Shown here piece after piece: positions 1 to 8,039 of a stretch of 37,365 nt of DNA. The notes under the pieces were generated by a model. The model saw nothing but the letters and a program-made list of their open reading frames with translations. It was not told the origin of the DNA and made no database searches. Location: assembly GCA_042096155.1 (NCBI GenBank), contig JBELMC010000017.1, positions 1 to 37,365 on the forward strand, written 5' to 3'. This stretch comes from Dinoroseobacter sp042096155 (GTDB taxonomy: Bacteria > Pseudomonadota > Alphaproteobacteria > Rhodobacterales > Rhodobacteraceae). The position numbers and the translations under genes are program-made. Position 1 is the first letter of the stretch; the number at the start of each line of letters is the position of its first letter.

Positions 1-381
1 TTGTTCAGCGGATTTTTCGCCGCACTCGTCGCCAAAGACATGGGGATGTCGGTCGATCATTTTCTCGCAAATGGCTTCAGCGACATCATGAAAATCATAT
101 CGACCGGCCTCCGCGGAAATTGCCGTGTGATACACGGTTTGCAACAACAAATCGCCCAACTCGTCCTTCAGCTCGGCCCAATCCGCGCGTTCGATGGCAT
201 CGGCAACTTCGTAGGCCTCTTCAATCGTATAGGGGGCAATGCTGTTGTGATCTTGCGCGATATCCCAGGCACATCCCGTCTCGGGGTCGCGCAATCGACG
301 CATAATTTCGAGCAATCTTGGCAGGCCGCCACCAGTGGTCAGACATAAGGTTTGGCTGTCGGTTCGCGTCAGTTTGGACAT
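1..381 (-). CDS. mazG: Nucleoside triphosphate pyrophosphohydrolase MazG (partial, C-terminus beyond window)
   Basis: MazG hydrolyses (d)NTPs to NMP and pyrophosphate, and is thought to clean the nucleotide pool and affect stringent-response signalling. Only the first 127 codons lie in the window; the gene runs off the left edge, so the stop is not seen. Reading the minus strand from the ATG at 381 gives the family's N-terminal block: MRRLRDPETGCAWD, then TIEEAYEVADAI and the helix LKDELGDLLLQ, whose acidic residues (EE, DE..D) bind Mg2+. ICEKMIDRHPHVFGDE matches the end of the first MazG domain. A weak AGAG lies about 6 nt before the start. It lies 112 bp downstream of the RND permease on the same strand, so read-through is possible but a functional link is not implied. 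Identification is confident; full length cannot be judged. Confidence 0.9.
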   Translation of the reverse strand, partial: MSKLTRTDSQTLCLTTGGGLPRLLEIMRRLRDPETGCAWDIAQDHNSIAPYTIEEAYEVADAIERADWAELKDELGDLLLQTVYHTAISAEAGRYDFHDVAEAICEKMIDRHPHVFGDECGEKSAEQ

Positions 382-460
382 GGCTGCTCTTTCACGAGGC
401 TTGGTTTTGGGCCGGACTTTACAGCACCGCTGGGCCGCATCGGAGCAGAGCTGGGGTCAG

Positions 461-479
461 CCCCGACATTTCTTCGGGG
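461..479 (-). terminator. Stem-loop after the RND operon
   Basis: CCCCGA (461-466) pairs with TCGGGG (474-479) across a 7-nt loop, 15 bp beyond the stop of the RND permease and before the mazG start. There is no T-run after it on the minus strand, so it is at best a weak or Rho-assisted terminator, or a 3'-end stabilising hairpin. Confidence 0.3.
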
Positions 480-493
480 GTCTGTGGTGTACG

Positions 494-3400
494 CTATTCT
501 GCAGCGCGCAACGGTGTGGTGCCATCGGGGGCATCGGCCTCGGGGGCACCGTCAAGTGTATCGGCGTCATGGAGTGCATCGGTCTGGGGATCGGATAGCG
601 CGTCCTCAAGTATCAAGCCGCGGCCGTCTTCATCCCAGATAATGTCCGGATTGCCGAGGCGTCGGGCCGATTTGCGCAATGCCAGATCACGCGCGTCCTT
701 GCTGCCTGCCCCCATGGACAACGCTTTCAGCCGCACCAATGAGCGATAGGCACCCGTTTCCAGCCATACGCGCAGCGCCAGCATTGCCGGTGTAAAGACC
801 AATGTCAGCACCGTCGCAACACCAAGCCCGAAGACCACAGCCGTTGCCAGTTGCTTCCACCACAGCGCCGTCGGACTGTCGATGGAATAGCCACCGGCAA
901 AAAAGTCAAGCGAAAGGCCGAACATCATCGGTGCCAGACCCGCCATGGTGGTGATTGTTGTCAGCAAGACCGGCCGGATCCGGGTCTGAGCGGTGCGCGA
1001 GATCGCCTCAATTCGGGGCATATGTCGGGCGTAGTCTTGATAGGTGTCGATCAAAACGATGTTGTTGTTCACAACGATCCCGGCCAAGGCCACGATACCT
1101 GTCCCGGTCATAATAACCGAGAAGGGCTGGTTCATCACCAACATGCCGATCAACACGCCCGTTGTGGACAAGACCACCGCCACCAGAACAAGCAACGCAT
1201 TGTAAAAGCTGTTAAATTGCGCCAATAAAATGATAAACATCAACCCCAGAGCCCCGGCAAAAGCCTGGCTGAGAAAGGCTTGGCTTTCGGCCTCATCCTC
1301 TTGATCGCCGGTCCATTCCCAGGTCACGCCCATCGGCAGTTCGGCTTCGGTTTCCAGCCAGTCCGTCAGCACTGCGATGCGCTCTGCCGGGGTGATCACC
1401 ATGCCATCATCGTTTTGCAAATCAGAGGCCACGCCCGCTTTGACGTCGAAATAGCGGGTTTGAGCCGATCGGTTGATCTGGCCCAGCTTGGGCACCGGAA
1501 TGCGGGTTATGAAATTTGACAAAGGCACCAAACCGTCTGACGTGCGCACGCGCAACGTGTCCAAGGTCGATAAGACGCGGTCTGGCTCTGGGAAGCGGAC
1601 GCGGATCTCGATCTCTTCGTCCGAAGATGGCACCCGCATGGTATCGAGAAAGACCCCGCGCGTTACCAGTTGGACCATCGCGCCAACTGTTGCCACATCA
1701 GCACCATAACGTCCCGCTTCAACCACATCGACATTGACCTGCCAGTCGATGCCGGGCAGCGGACGGGTGTCTTCAATATCTATCAGGCCTTTTGTGGCGG
1801 CAAATTTGGCCCGTGCGGCCATGACCGCTTGAGTCAGCGCGTCCATATCATCGCCAAAAAACCGCAAATGAACAGGTTTTGCCGAGGCCGGACCGCGGGA
1901 CGCAGCGAGAATCTCGACTTGAATTCCTGGGATGTCGCGCAGCTTTGCTTCCATTTCATCAAGAACGAAATCGCCGTCATAGGCCGGATCCACGATGTCG
2001 CGTTTCAGACCAAAGATCCAATCGGTCGCGATTTGGGGGCGGTCCACCCAAGGGGTCAGCTCCAACTGGATTTGGCCGATTGTATCCAATGGGGCCTGGG
2101 CGCCACCGGTGTTTTGGTTCAATCCGCCGACGCCGGCAAAAGAGAACACAGATTCGACCCCGCGTTGCGCTTTGACGATGGTTTCTGCCTGGCGCAAGAG
2201 AGCGTCTTTTTCCGTCAGTGAATGGTTTCCCCGAGCGCGGACATAGACAATCGCCTGTTCAGGTTCGGACTCGACAAAAAATTCAACGCCTTTGTTGTTG
2301 GCGCCAAAATAGCTGAACGTTGTGACCACGACAAAGCCAACGAGGCCGATCGCGATCAGGGGCATGATCGGATTGCTTGCAATGGCGTAAATCAACCATC
2401 CAAATGGCGAGCGTTCATACCCCACCCGCATTGGACGGCGGCCAGAACGCATCCGGGCCGAGGTGAGTGTGACCGACAAGGCAAACGCCGCAAACACAAA
2501 CAACACAGCGCCAGGCAGAGCAGCGCCCAGGCCGCCCTCGCGGGCCGGAAGGTTCAGCAAATAAGAGGGGTTGACCGTTTGCATCAAACCCAAAAAAACC
2601 AAATAGGCCGAAACGACCGCCAGGATGATCCGCACCGCCCATGGCAAATTTTGCAGCCCCGCCGCCAGATTTTCGAGCAGACCGCTCAACCGGCCCGCAA
2701 CGCCACCCATGACGGGCAGGTAAACCAACGCCACGACCAGCGAAGCGGACAGCACGAAGATCAGCGTGACCGGCAACATTCCCATGAACTCGCCCGCGAC
2801 GCCGGGCCAAAACAACATCGGCAAGAAGGCACAAAGCGTCGTCGCGGTGGAACTGACGATGGGCCAAAACATGCGTTTTGCGGCGTCGGTATAGGCCTGC
2901 ATCGGACCGGCCCCTTCGCGGACCCGCCGGTCGGCATATTCAACCACCACAATCGCGCCATCGACCAGCATCCCCACCGCAAGAATTAAGCCGAACATCA
3001 CGATATTTGAGACGGTCACGCCCATTACCGCCAGAAACGCAAAGCACAATAAAAAAGAGGTCGGGATCGAGAAACCGACCAAAAGCGCCGAGCGCGTGCC
3101 AAGGGATGCGAGCACCACAATCATCACCAACGCGATCGCTGTGAGCACGGAGCCCTCAAGCTGGCTGACCATCGAGCTGACCTGGCGGCTCATATCCATC
3201 GAGATCGAAACTTCGACCGCCTCTCTGAGCTCCGTCGGCCATTCGGCTTGGGCTTGGGCCACGGAACTGCGGACCAACGCGGCGGTGTCGATGATGTTAA
3301 AGCCTTTGCGTTTTACAACTTGCAGCGCAAGGGTGTCTTCGCCATTGAAGCGGGCTGTGCCGCTTCGGTCTTCGAATGTCAGGCGAATATCGGCCAGATC

Positions 3401-4165
3401 GCCGAGCCGGACCATGCGGTCGCCATTGCGCTTCACCGGCAGGTTGAACACGTCCGCTGGGTCGTCAAATGCCGCCGGAATTTTCACTGAAAACGCCCCT
3501 GTCGCGGTTTTGACCTGATCGGCGGCGATCAGTTGATTGTTGTTGCGCACCACATTCAACAACTCGGTCGCGGTGACGTTATAGGCTTCCATCCGCAACG
3601 GGTCGATTTCAACTTCCAGCATCTCTTCGCGCTGGCCGGTCAGGCTGGCTTCCAGGATTGGCTCAAGGGACTCCAATGTCTCCTGTAAATCTTTGGCAAC
3701 GCGCAATAAGGTCCGTTCAGGCAAGTCGCCGGCGAGGTTTGCGACGATGATCGGAAATTGGCTGAAATTGATCTCGTTGATCGAATATTGATCGGCACCC
3801 GCGGGAAACTTGCTTTCGGCGGCATTCATTTTGTCGCGGACATCTGCAATGGTCTGGGACTTGTCCCAGCCAAATTCAAACTCGAGAACCACTCCCGCAT
3901 AGCCTTCGGCGGCGGTGCCGGACATTGTGTCAAGTCCGTCCAGTTCGCTAAGCTCGGTTTCCATCACTTTGACAAGCAATTTTTCGCTGTCTTCGGCGGA
4001 AATACCGGGAAAGGGCACAGACACGAAAAGGGCCGGAATCTCGATATCCGGTTCGCCTTCTTTGGGCAGGCTGATATAGGCAGCAGCGCCGATGATAATC
4101 GACAGCATAATGAATGCCATCACCATTCTGGCGCGGGTTGCGGCCCAATCGACAATACCGATCAT
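494..4165 (-). CDS. RND efflux pump inner-membrane permease (AcrB/HAE1-like)
   Basis: Proton-driven inner-membrane transporter of the resistance-nodulation-division superfamily, expected to export drugs, metals or lipophilic compounds with the adaptor encoded just upstream. The 1223 residues show the duplicated RND plan: a TM helix near 14-32, a periplasmic porter domain to about 335, helices from about 340 to 490, a second porter domain about 625-965, and helices about 970-1130. GMLVDGAIVVVEYADRR (398-414) is the TM4 relay motif and GIVVNNNIVLID (1029-1040) the TM10 motif. Oddities: only one of AcrB's two TM4 aspartates is kept (D402, then G403), the TM10 lysine is Asn (N1033), an extra hydrophobic stretch lies at 508-570, and an acidic tail of about 85 residues follows the last helix. 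AAAGGA precedes the ATG at 6 nt, and the ATG overlaps the adaptor's TGA. Substrate unknown. Confidence 0.93.
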   Translation of the reverse strand: MIGIVDWAATRARMVMAFIMLSIIIGAAAYISLPKEGEPDIEIPALFVSVPFPGISAEDSEKLLVKVMETELSELDGLDTMSGTAAEGYAGVVLEFEFGWDKSQTIADVRDKMNAAESKFPAGADQYSINEINFSQFPIIVANLAGDLPERTLLRVAKDLQETLESLEPILEASLTGQREEMLEVEIDPLRMEAYNVTATELLNVVRNNNQLIAADQVKTATGAFSVKIPAAFDDPADVFNLPVKRNGDRMVRLGDLADIRLTFEDRSGTARFNGEDTLALQVVKRKGFNIIDTAALVRSSVAQAQAEWPTELREAVEVSISMDMSRQVSSMVSQLEGSVLTAIALVMIVVLASLGTRSALLVGFSIPTSFLLCFAFLAVMGVTVSNIVMFGLILAVGMLVDGAIVVVEYADRRVREGAGPMQAYTDAAKRMFWPIVSSTATTLCAFLPMLFWPGVAGEFMGMLPVTLIFVLSASLVVALVYLPVMGGVAGRLSGLLENLAAGLQNLPWAVRIILAVVSAYLVFLGLMQTVNPSYLLNLPAREGGLGAALPGAVLFVFAAFALSVTLTSARMRSGRRPMRVGYERSPFGWLIYAIASNPIMPLIAIGLVGFVVVTTFSYFGANNKGVEFFVESEPEQAIVYVRARGNHSLTEKDALLRQAETIVKAQRGVESVFSFAGVGGLNQNTGGAQAPLDTIGQIQLELTPWVDRPQIATDWIFGLKRDIVDPAYDGDFVLDEMEAKLRDIPGIQVEILAASRGPASAKPVHLRFFGDDMDALTQAVMAARAKFAATKGLIDIEDTRPLPGIDWQVNVDVVEAGRYGADVATVGAMVQLVTRGVFLDTMRVPSSDEEIEIRVRFPEPDRVLSTLDTLRVRTSDGLVPLSNFITRIPVPKLGQINRSAQTRYFDVKAGVASDLQNDDGMVITPAERIAVLTDWLETEAELPMGVTWEWTGDQEDEAESQAFLSQAFAGALGLMFIILLAQFNSFYNALLVLVAVVLSTTGVLIGMLVMNQPFSVIMTGTGIVALAGIVVNNNIVLIDTYQDYARHMPRIEAISRTAQTRIRPVLLTTITTMAGLAPMMFGLSLDFFAGGYSIDSPTALWWKQLATAVVFGLGVATVLTLVFTPAMLALRVWLETGAYRSLVRLKALSMGAGSKDARDLALRKSARRLGNPDIIWDEDGRGLILEDALSDPQTDALHDADTLDGAPEADAPDGTTPLRAAE

Positions 4166-5451
4166 ACGCCGTCCTTTCGTATGGTGACCCTGACAGGCGA
4201 GCCATGTGTGACAAAATCCTGCCCCACGACAATGACTTTTGCGGTTTCTGGCAGGCCTGTAACCCAGGCACCTTCATTGGTATCGCGCAGCAGGGTCACG
4301 GCGGCAAAGGCGGCTTGGGCCCCGGTGTCGCCCTCGATAACGTGGCGCACGCCCAAAACCCCGTCGTCATTCAGGGTCAATGCGGAGGCGGGCAGCAGAT
4401 GTGCGGTATCGCCGTCCGAGGCAATGGCAATCGTGACGGTCTGGCCATCATTGATCGACAAGTCCGCGTTCGGCACCAGGATCTCGACCTGGAATGTGCG
4501 GGTGGTTAGATCTGCGGCGCGTGATAAAAATGTGACCTGGCCGAAAACCTCGCGGCCATCGGTCAAACGGGCGGCGGCATTGGCGCCCGGTTTGACCTTG
4601 CCCATGTCAAGCTCTGGCACGAAGCCCACCAGTTTGATCGGATCGAGCTGGATCACGGTGGCGCAGTGCGACCCACCACCCTGGGTGTTCAGATAGGCCC
4701 CGAACTCAGCGGTATCGGTTTCCAGAAGCCCGTCAAACGGTGCCAAAATCCTCAGATCGTTCAGCGCGTCGGTTGCGCGCAAAACGGCAGCCTCGGCCGA
4801 TTGGATCCCTGCGCGTGCGGCTTCGACACCGGCCAAAGCCGCCGTGACGCCAGATTGTGCGCCGCTCACCGAGGCTTCGGCCGACGACAAGGCCGCATCC
4901 GCGTTGGCCAGGCGTGTGGTCGACGCGAAGCCATCTGCGATCAAGGTGGCGGCGGCATTTTGATTGATGCGCGCCTCATCCAGCCGAGATTCGGCTTCGG
5001 CGACGCGGCTGATCGCTTCATTGACCCGACTTTCAGCTTCTGGGACGCGGGCGCGGGCTTCGCGCAAGCGCGCCTCGGCTTCGGCCAGATCGGCGGCTTT
5101 GGTGCCGGGATCCAGCTCACACATAAGTTGTCCGGCAGTGACCTGGGCGCCTTTGCGAAGGGGCTCTGAGATGACACGGCCTGACGTCTCGGCCATGACA
5201 TCCACGTGACGCAGCGCTTGGGTGCGTCCGCGCAAAATCACGGCATTGTCAATGGGGCGTTCGACGCTGTCGATGGCCATAACGGACACCCGACGTATAT
5301 CTTGCGCGGGCAGCGGCGTCTCGGCGGTGGTGTCGGCGACCTCTGCGATGGGTGCGCGCCCCGAGGCCTCAAATAGGCGATCGCGCTGAAAAACAAAAAT
5401 GGACAAACCAATCATCACCAGAATGGCTGTTATGACTGGAAATAACTTCAT
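4162..5451 (-). CDS. RND efflux periplasmic adaptor subunit (HlyD/MFP family)
   Basis: Membrane-fusion protein that bridges the RND permease and an outer-membrane channel. I place the start at the ATG at 5451 (429 aa), not at the upstream limit of the open frame, because MKLFPVITAILVMIGLSIF is an inner-membrane anchor and GGAG lies 9 nt before it; the upstream extension looks non-coding. After the anchor come a biotinyl-lipoyl half-motif (GRVISEPLRKGAQVTAGQ), a long Ala/Glu-rich coiled-coil hairpin (repeats of EAESR), the second lipoyl half (LRILAPFDGLLE) and beta-barrel segments ending in VGQDFVTHGSPVRV. Its TGA overlaps the permease ATG (ATGA), implying translational coupling. No outer-membrane TolC-type gene or regulator gene is in the window, so those partners are probably encoded elsewhere. 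Confidence 0.92.
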   Translation of the reverse strand: MKLFPVITAILVMIGLSIFVFQRDRLFEASGRAPIAEVADTTAETPLPAQDIRRVSVMAIDSVERPIDNAVILRGRTQALRHVDVMAETSGRVISEPLRKGAQVTAGQLMCELDPGTKAADLAEAEARLREARARVPEAESRVNEAISRVAEAESRLDEARINQNAAATLIADGFASTTRLANADAALSSAEASVSGAQSGVTAALAGVEAARAGIQSAEAAVLRATDALNDLRILAPFDGLLETDTAEFGAYLNTQGGGSHCATVIQLDPIKLVGFVPELDMGKVKPGANAAARLTDGREVFGQVTFLSRAADLTTRTFQVEILVPNADLSINDGQTVTIAIASDGDTAHLLPASALTLNDDGVLGVRHVIEGDTGAQAAFAAVTLLRDTNEGAWVTGLPETAKVIVVGQDFVTHGSPVRVTIRKDGV

Positions 5452-5758
5452 TGCGGGTGTCTCCGAGGTTGAGGCCTGGATGGGAGTTGCGCATATCTCA
5501 TGAAATGTGATGGCATCCGCCTGGCTGAAAGCTTGCCGGTGAGATAGGTGTTTAATTCTAAACCGACCAGTTCGGATCCAGAAAAAATTGGCCAGTACGG
5601 AACTGAACCGACATCTGTTGCCAAACGGCGTCACTTCGGTTGCAGCTGATTTGGTGGTAAATTGGGCTGAAACATGCGGATCGGGGCTCTGGCCAAGGGG
5701 GGCACAGGAGTGTAAGACGCTGCCGTCTGGAACCGTCGTGCCCAAAGGAACAGCGCCC
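5452..5758. other. Divergent intergenic region between RND operon and TPR/bamB/der cluster
   Basis: 307 bp with no convincing gene. It holds the leader of the efflux operon (minus strand), including the candidate promoter and operator described separately near 5550-5576. The region 5588-5758 stays open in the frame of the TPR gene but shows no protein-like character. An AAAGGAA ribosome site at about 5744-5750 serves the GTG start at 5759. Confidence 0.6.
5550..5576 (-). promoter_or_regulatory. Candidate promoter -10 and overlapping inverted repeats upstream of the RND operon
   Basis: On the minus strand TAGAAT (complement of 5555-5560) resembles a sigma70 -10 box; its -35 is weak. Two inverted repeats overlap it. 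GTTTA-attc-TAAAC covers 5550-5563. CCGA-ccagt-TCGG covers 5563-5575, between where -35 and -10 would lie, and resembles operators bound by TetR-type repressors. That position suits repression. The leader to the adaptor ATG would be about 95 nt. The repeats are directly visible; the regulatory role is inference. Confidence 0.4.
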
Positions 5759-6421
5759 GTGAGCAACACTGAGAGTTTCATCGAAGAGGTCACCGAAGAG
5801 GTCCGCCGCGATCGGCTTTATGGCTATTTGCGCCGGTATGGCTGGATCGGAATTGTAGCGGTTTTAGCACTTGTTGGCGGTGCGGCCTTCAACGAATATC
5901 AAAAGGCCAACGCGCGAGCCAAGGCGGAGCGCTTCGGCGATGCGCTGTACGCCGCGCTGCAACATGACACGGCCGCTGAGCGCGTTGCAGCTTTGCAAGA
6001 TATTGAAGTGACGACCGAAAATGCACCCGTATGGGCGTTATTGACGGCTGCTGAAGCGGCCTCGAAGGCCGATGGCATGGCCGATCCAGAAGCCGCGAAA
6101 TTGGCGCTTGAAGCGATCGCGGCCGATGGCGAAACCCCGGCGATTTACCGCGATATGGCGCGGGTGCGCCTGATTCTGCTAGGCGATGTCGTGCCGCGCG
6201 ACACGCGCCTTGCGCTGATTGCCCGCTTGTCAATTGACGGACACCCCTTCCGCATCACCGCTCTGGCGCAACGCGCGCTGCTTCATATCGAAGATGATGA
6301 GGCTGTCGCCGCGATTGATCTGCTCAACCAGATCGCCTCTGACGCCGAAGCCAGCCAAGGCCAACGCCAGCGCGCGGCACAACTTGTTGTGTCGCTGGGG
6401 GGTGAGGTCGACGAAGGCTAG
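5759..6421 (+). CDS. Tetratricopeptide-like inner-membrane protein (YfgM-like, TPR_21)
   Basis: Small bitopic membrane protein of the family that includes E. coli YfgM, an ancillary SecYEG subunit that passes secreted proteins to periplasmic chaperones. I chose the GTG at 5759 (220 aa; reads VSNTESFIEEVTEEVRRDRL): AAAGGAA lies 8 nt upstream, and alphaproteobacterial homologues as I recall them begin with this motif. An N-terminal cytoplasmic segment is followed by one TM helix (YGWIGIVAVLALVGGAAF, about residues 29-46), then an Ala-rich helical domain consistent with degenerate TPR units. The next gene is a BamB-like lipoprotein and then Der, the order also seen in gammaproteobacteria, which supports an envelope-biogenesis role. 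No key residues can be checked in this family; function is by homology and context. Confidence 0.8.
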   Translation: MSNTESFIEEVTEEVRRDRLYGYLRRYGWIGIVAVLALVGGAAFNEYQKANARAKAERFGDALYAALQHDTAAERVAALQDIEVTTENAPVWALLTAAEAASKADGMADPEAAKLALEAIAADGETPAIYRDMARVRLILLGDVVPRDTRLALIARLSIDGHPFRITALAQRALLHIEDDEAVAAIDLLNQIASDAEASQGQRQRAAQLVVSLGGEVDEG

Positions 6422-6568
6422 GGGCAACACACCGGAGCCGACATGCACGAAGGGCTTTCGGTTTTCCTCAAGCTAGGCTAATATTGCAAAAAATCCGTCA
6501 TGGGCGAAACGCGTCGGGACAGACATGATCGCCTCTGCATTCGGATCGACACGAGGAAAGGGCACCGC

Positions 6569-7951
6569 GTGAGCAGTACAGGTTTTGCTTGGAACAGCAG
6601 ATTAGGCGTCGTTCTGGCGGGCGTTTTTGTCTTCGGTCTCGCGGCTTGCGAACGCGAGCTGATTCTGCCAGGCGAACGCTTTGACGCCCGCACGCCGATC
6701 GCTGAAACCTTGGATCCGGCAAATTCACTGGGTGATGCAACTGTGGCCACGGATGCTCCGATTGCGGCCCGCCGCGAAGCGGTCCCAATTGCCTTGCCGA
6801 CTGCTCGCAGTTTGACGTCTTGGACCCATCGAAATTCCAACGTCACACATCGCGCAGACCATTTGGCTTTGGCGCAAACTCTGACGCCGGTCTGGTCGGT
6901 ATCGATCGGCAACGGAGACAGCCGCAAGCATCGCATCACAGCGGCGCCGGTCGCACAAAATGGCCGCATCTTCACGTTGGACGCATTGGCCCAAGTGACG
7001 GCAACTGCAATTGCCGATGGCGCTTTGGTCTGGCGCCGCGATTTGACCCCTGCTGGAGATCGCTCCGGCGATGCCTCCGGCGGCGGTCTGTCGCTGGGCG
7101 CGGGCAGCTTGTTTGTCACGTCAGGCTTTGGCACGATTTCAGCTCTGGATCCGGCCACGGGCGCGGTCAAATGGACCCATAACCTGGAGGCCGCGGCCGC
7201 AGCACCGGCGACCGTATCGGGGCAATCGGTCTTCGTTGTCACGACGGATGGGGTCGCGCGCGCGCTGGATGCCGCCACGGGGCGCCAGTTGTGGCTGATC
7301 ACCGGCGCCCCCAATGTGACGGGTCTGACGGGCGGTTCGGGGCCTGCGATTGCAGGGCGCACCGTGATCTTGCCGCTGGGGTCGGGTGAGCTGCTGGGCG
7401 TGCTCAAGACATCGGGCTTGCGGATTTGGGGCACGACGGTCGCAGGTGAACGTCGCGGTCGCGCCTATACCGTGTTCAGCGACATCACAGGCGACCCGGT
7501 TGTGGTCGGCTCGACGGTTTATGTGGGCAATGCGCAAGGCAAACTGGCTGCCATTGACGTTCAGACCGGCGAGCGGATCTGGACCGCGGGCGAAGGGGCT
7601 CTGGGACCCGTCTGGCCCGCCGACGATAGCTTGTTTTTGGTCAATGATCAGGGTCAATTGGTGCGCATCAATGCCCGCACCGGCGCGCTGATCTGGGCAG
7701 AGCAGATGCCCCATTTCTTAAAGGATAAGCCCGATCGTCGACGCGACATCAATGCGCATTTTGGCCCCGTCTTGGCCGGTGGCCGTTTGCTGGTGGCCTC
7801 GGATGATGGTCAAATGCGCGGCTATGATCCCGCGTCTGGTGCTGTGACGGACGTCACTGCGATCCCGGGCGGTGCTGCGGCCGCGCCAATTGTGGTGGAG
7901 GGGACAGCCTATGTCGTCACCACGAAGGGAACGCTTCTTGCTTTGCGCTGA
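6569..7951 (+). CDS. bamB: BamB-like outer-membrane lipoprotein (PQQ-type beta-propeller)
   Basis: Probable component of the BAM complex, which folds and inserts outer-membrane beta-barrel proteins. The start is placed at the GTG at 6569 (460 aa): AGGAAAGG lies about 6 nt before it and the reading then opens with a lipoprotein signal peptide (LGVVLAGVFVFGLAAC), whose lipobox ends at a cysteine near residue 28. After a low-complexity linker come repeated PQQ-like blades with recurrent motifs such as GRIFTLDALAQV, ISALDPATGAVKW, ARALDAATGRQLW, LAAIDVQTGERIW and VRINARTGALIW. The length is somewhat above E. coli BamB (392 aa) because of the N-terminal linker. It lies 147 bp after the TPR gene and 88 bp before der, the common YfgM/BamB/Der order. 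Family assignment is firm; BamB orthology is inferred from lipobox and neighbourhood. Confidence 0.88.
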   Translation: MSSTGFAWNSRLGVVLAGVFVFGLAACERELILPGERFDARTPIAETLDPANSLGDATVATDAPIAARREAVPIALPTARSLTSWTHRNSNVTHRADHLALAQTLTPVWSVSIGNGDSRKHRITAAPVAQNGRIFTLDALAQVTATAIADGALVWRRDLTPAGDRSGDASGGGLSLGAGSLFVTSGFGTISALDPATGAVKWTHNLEAAAAAPATVSGQSVFVVTTDGVARALDAATGRQLWLITGAPNVTGLTGGSGPAIAGRTVILPLGSGELLGVLKTSGLRIWGTTVAGERRGRAYTVFSDITGDPVVVGSTVYVGNAQGKLAAIDVQTGERIWTAGEGALGPVWPADDSLFLVNDQGQLVRINARTGALIWAEQMPHFLKDKPDRRRDINAHFGPVLAGGRLLVASDDGQMRGYDPASGAVTDVTAIPGGAAAAPIVVEGTAYVVTTKGTLLALR

Positions 7952-7969
7952 GCGCTGCGGCTAACGCGG

Positions 7970-7991
7970 CGCGCGCCCTTTTCAGCGCGCG
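7970..7991 (+). other. GC-rich stem-loop between bamB and der
   Basis: CGCGCGC (7970-7976) pairs with GCGCGCG (7985-7991) over an 8-nt loop, 18 bp after the bamB stop. No T-run follows, so it is more likely an RNA-stability or partial-attenuation hairpin than a strong terminator. Confidence 0.3.
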
Positions 7992-8039
7992 GGATTTGCG
8001 GTAGGGGCCTTAACTGTATTCAAAGGCGCGAATATCCCA

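Noticed and set aside
3758..4696. 312-codon plus-strand frame opposite the RND genes
   Set aside because: It lies antisense across the adaptor/permease junction with shadow-like composition and no known motif.
6478..7434. 318-codon minus-strand frame opposite bamB
   Set aside because: Ser/Arg/Pro-rich antisense shadow; the sense strand has clear beta-propeller repeats and a lipobox.
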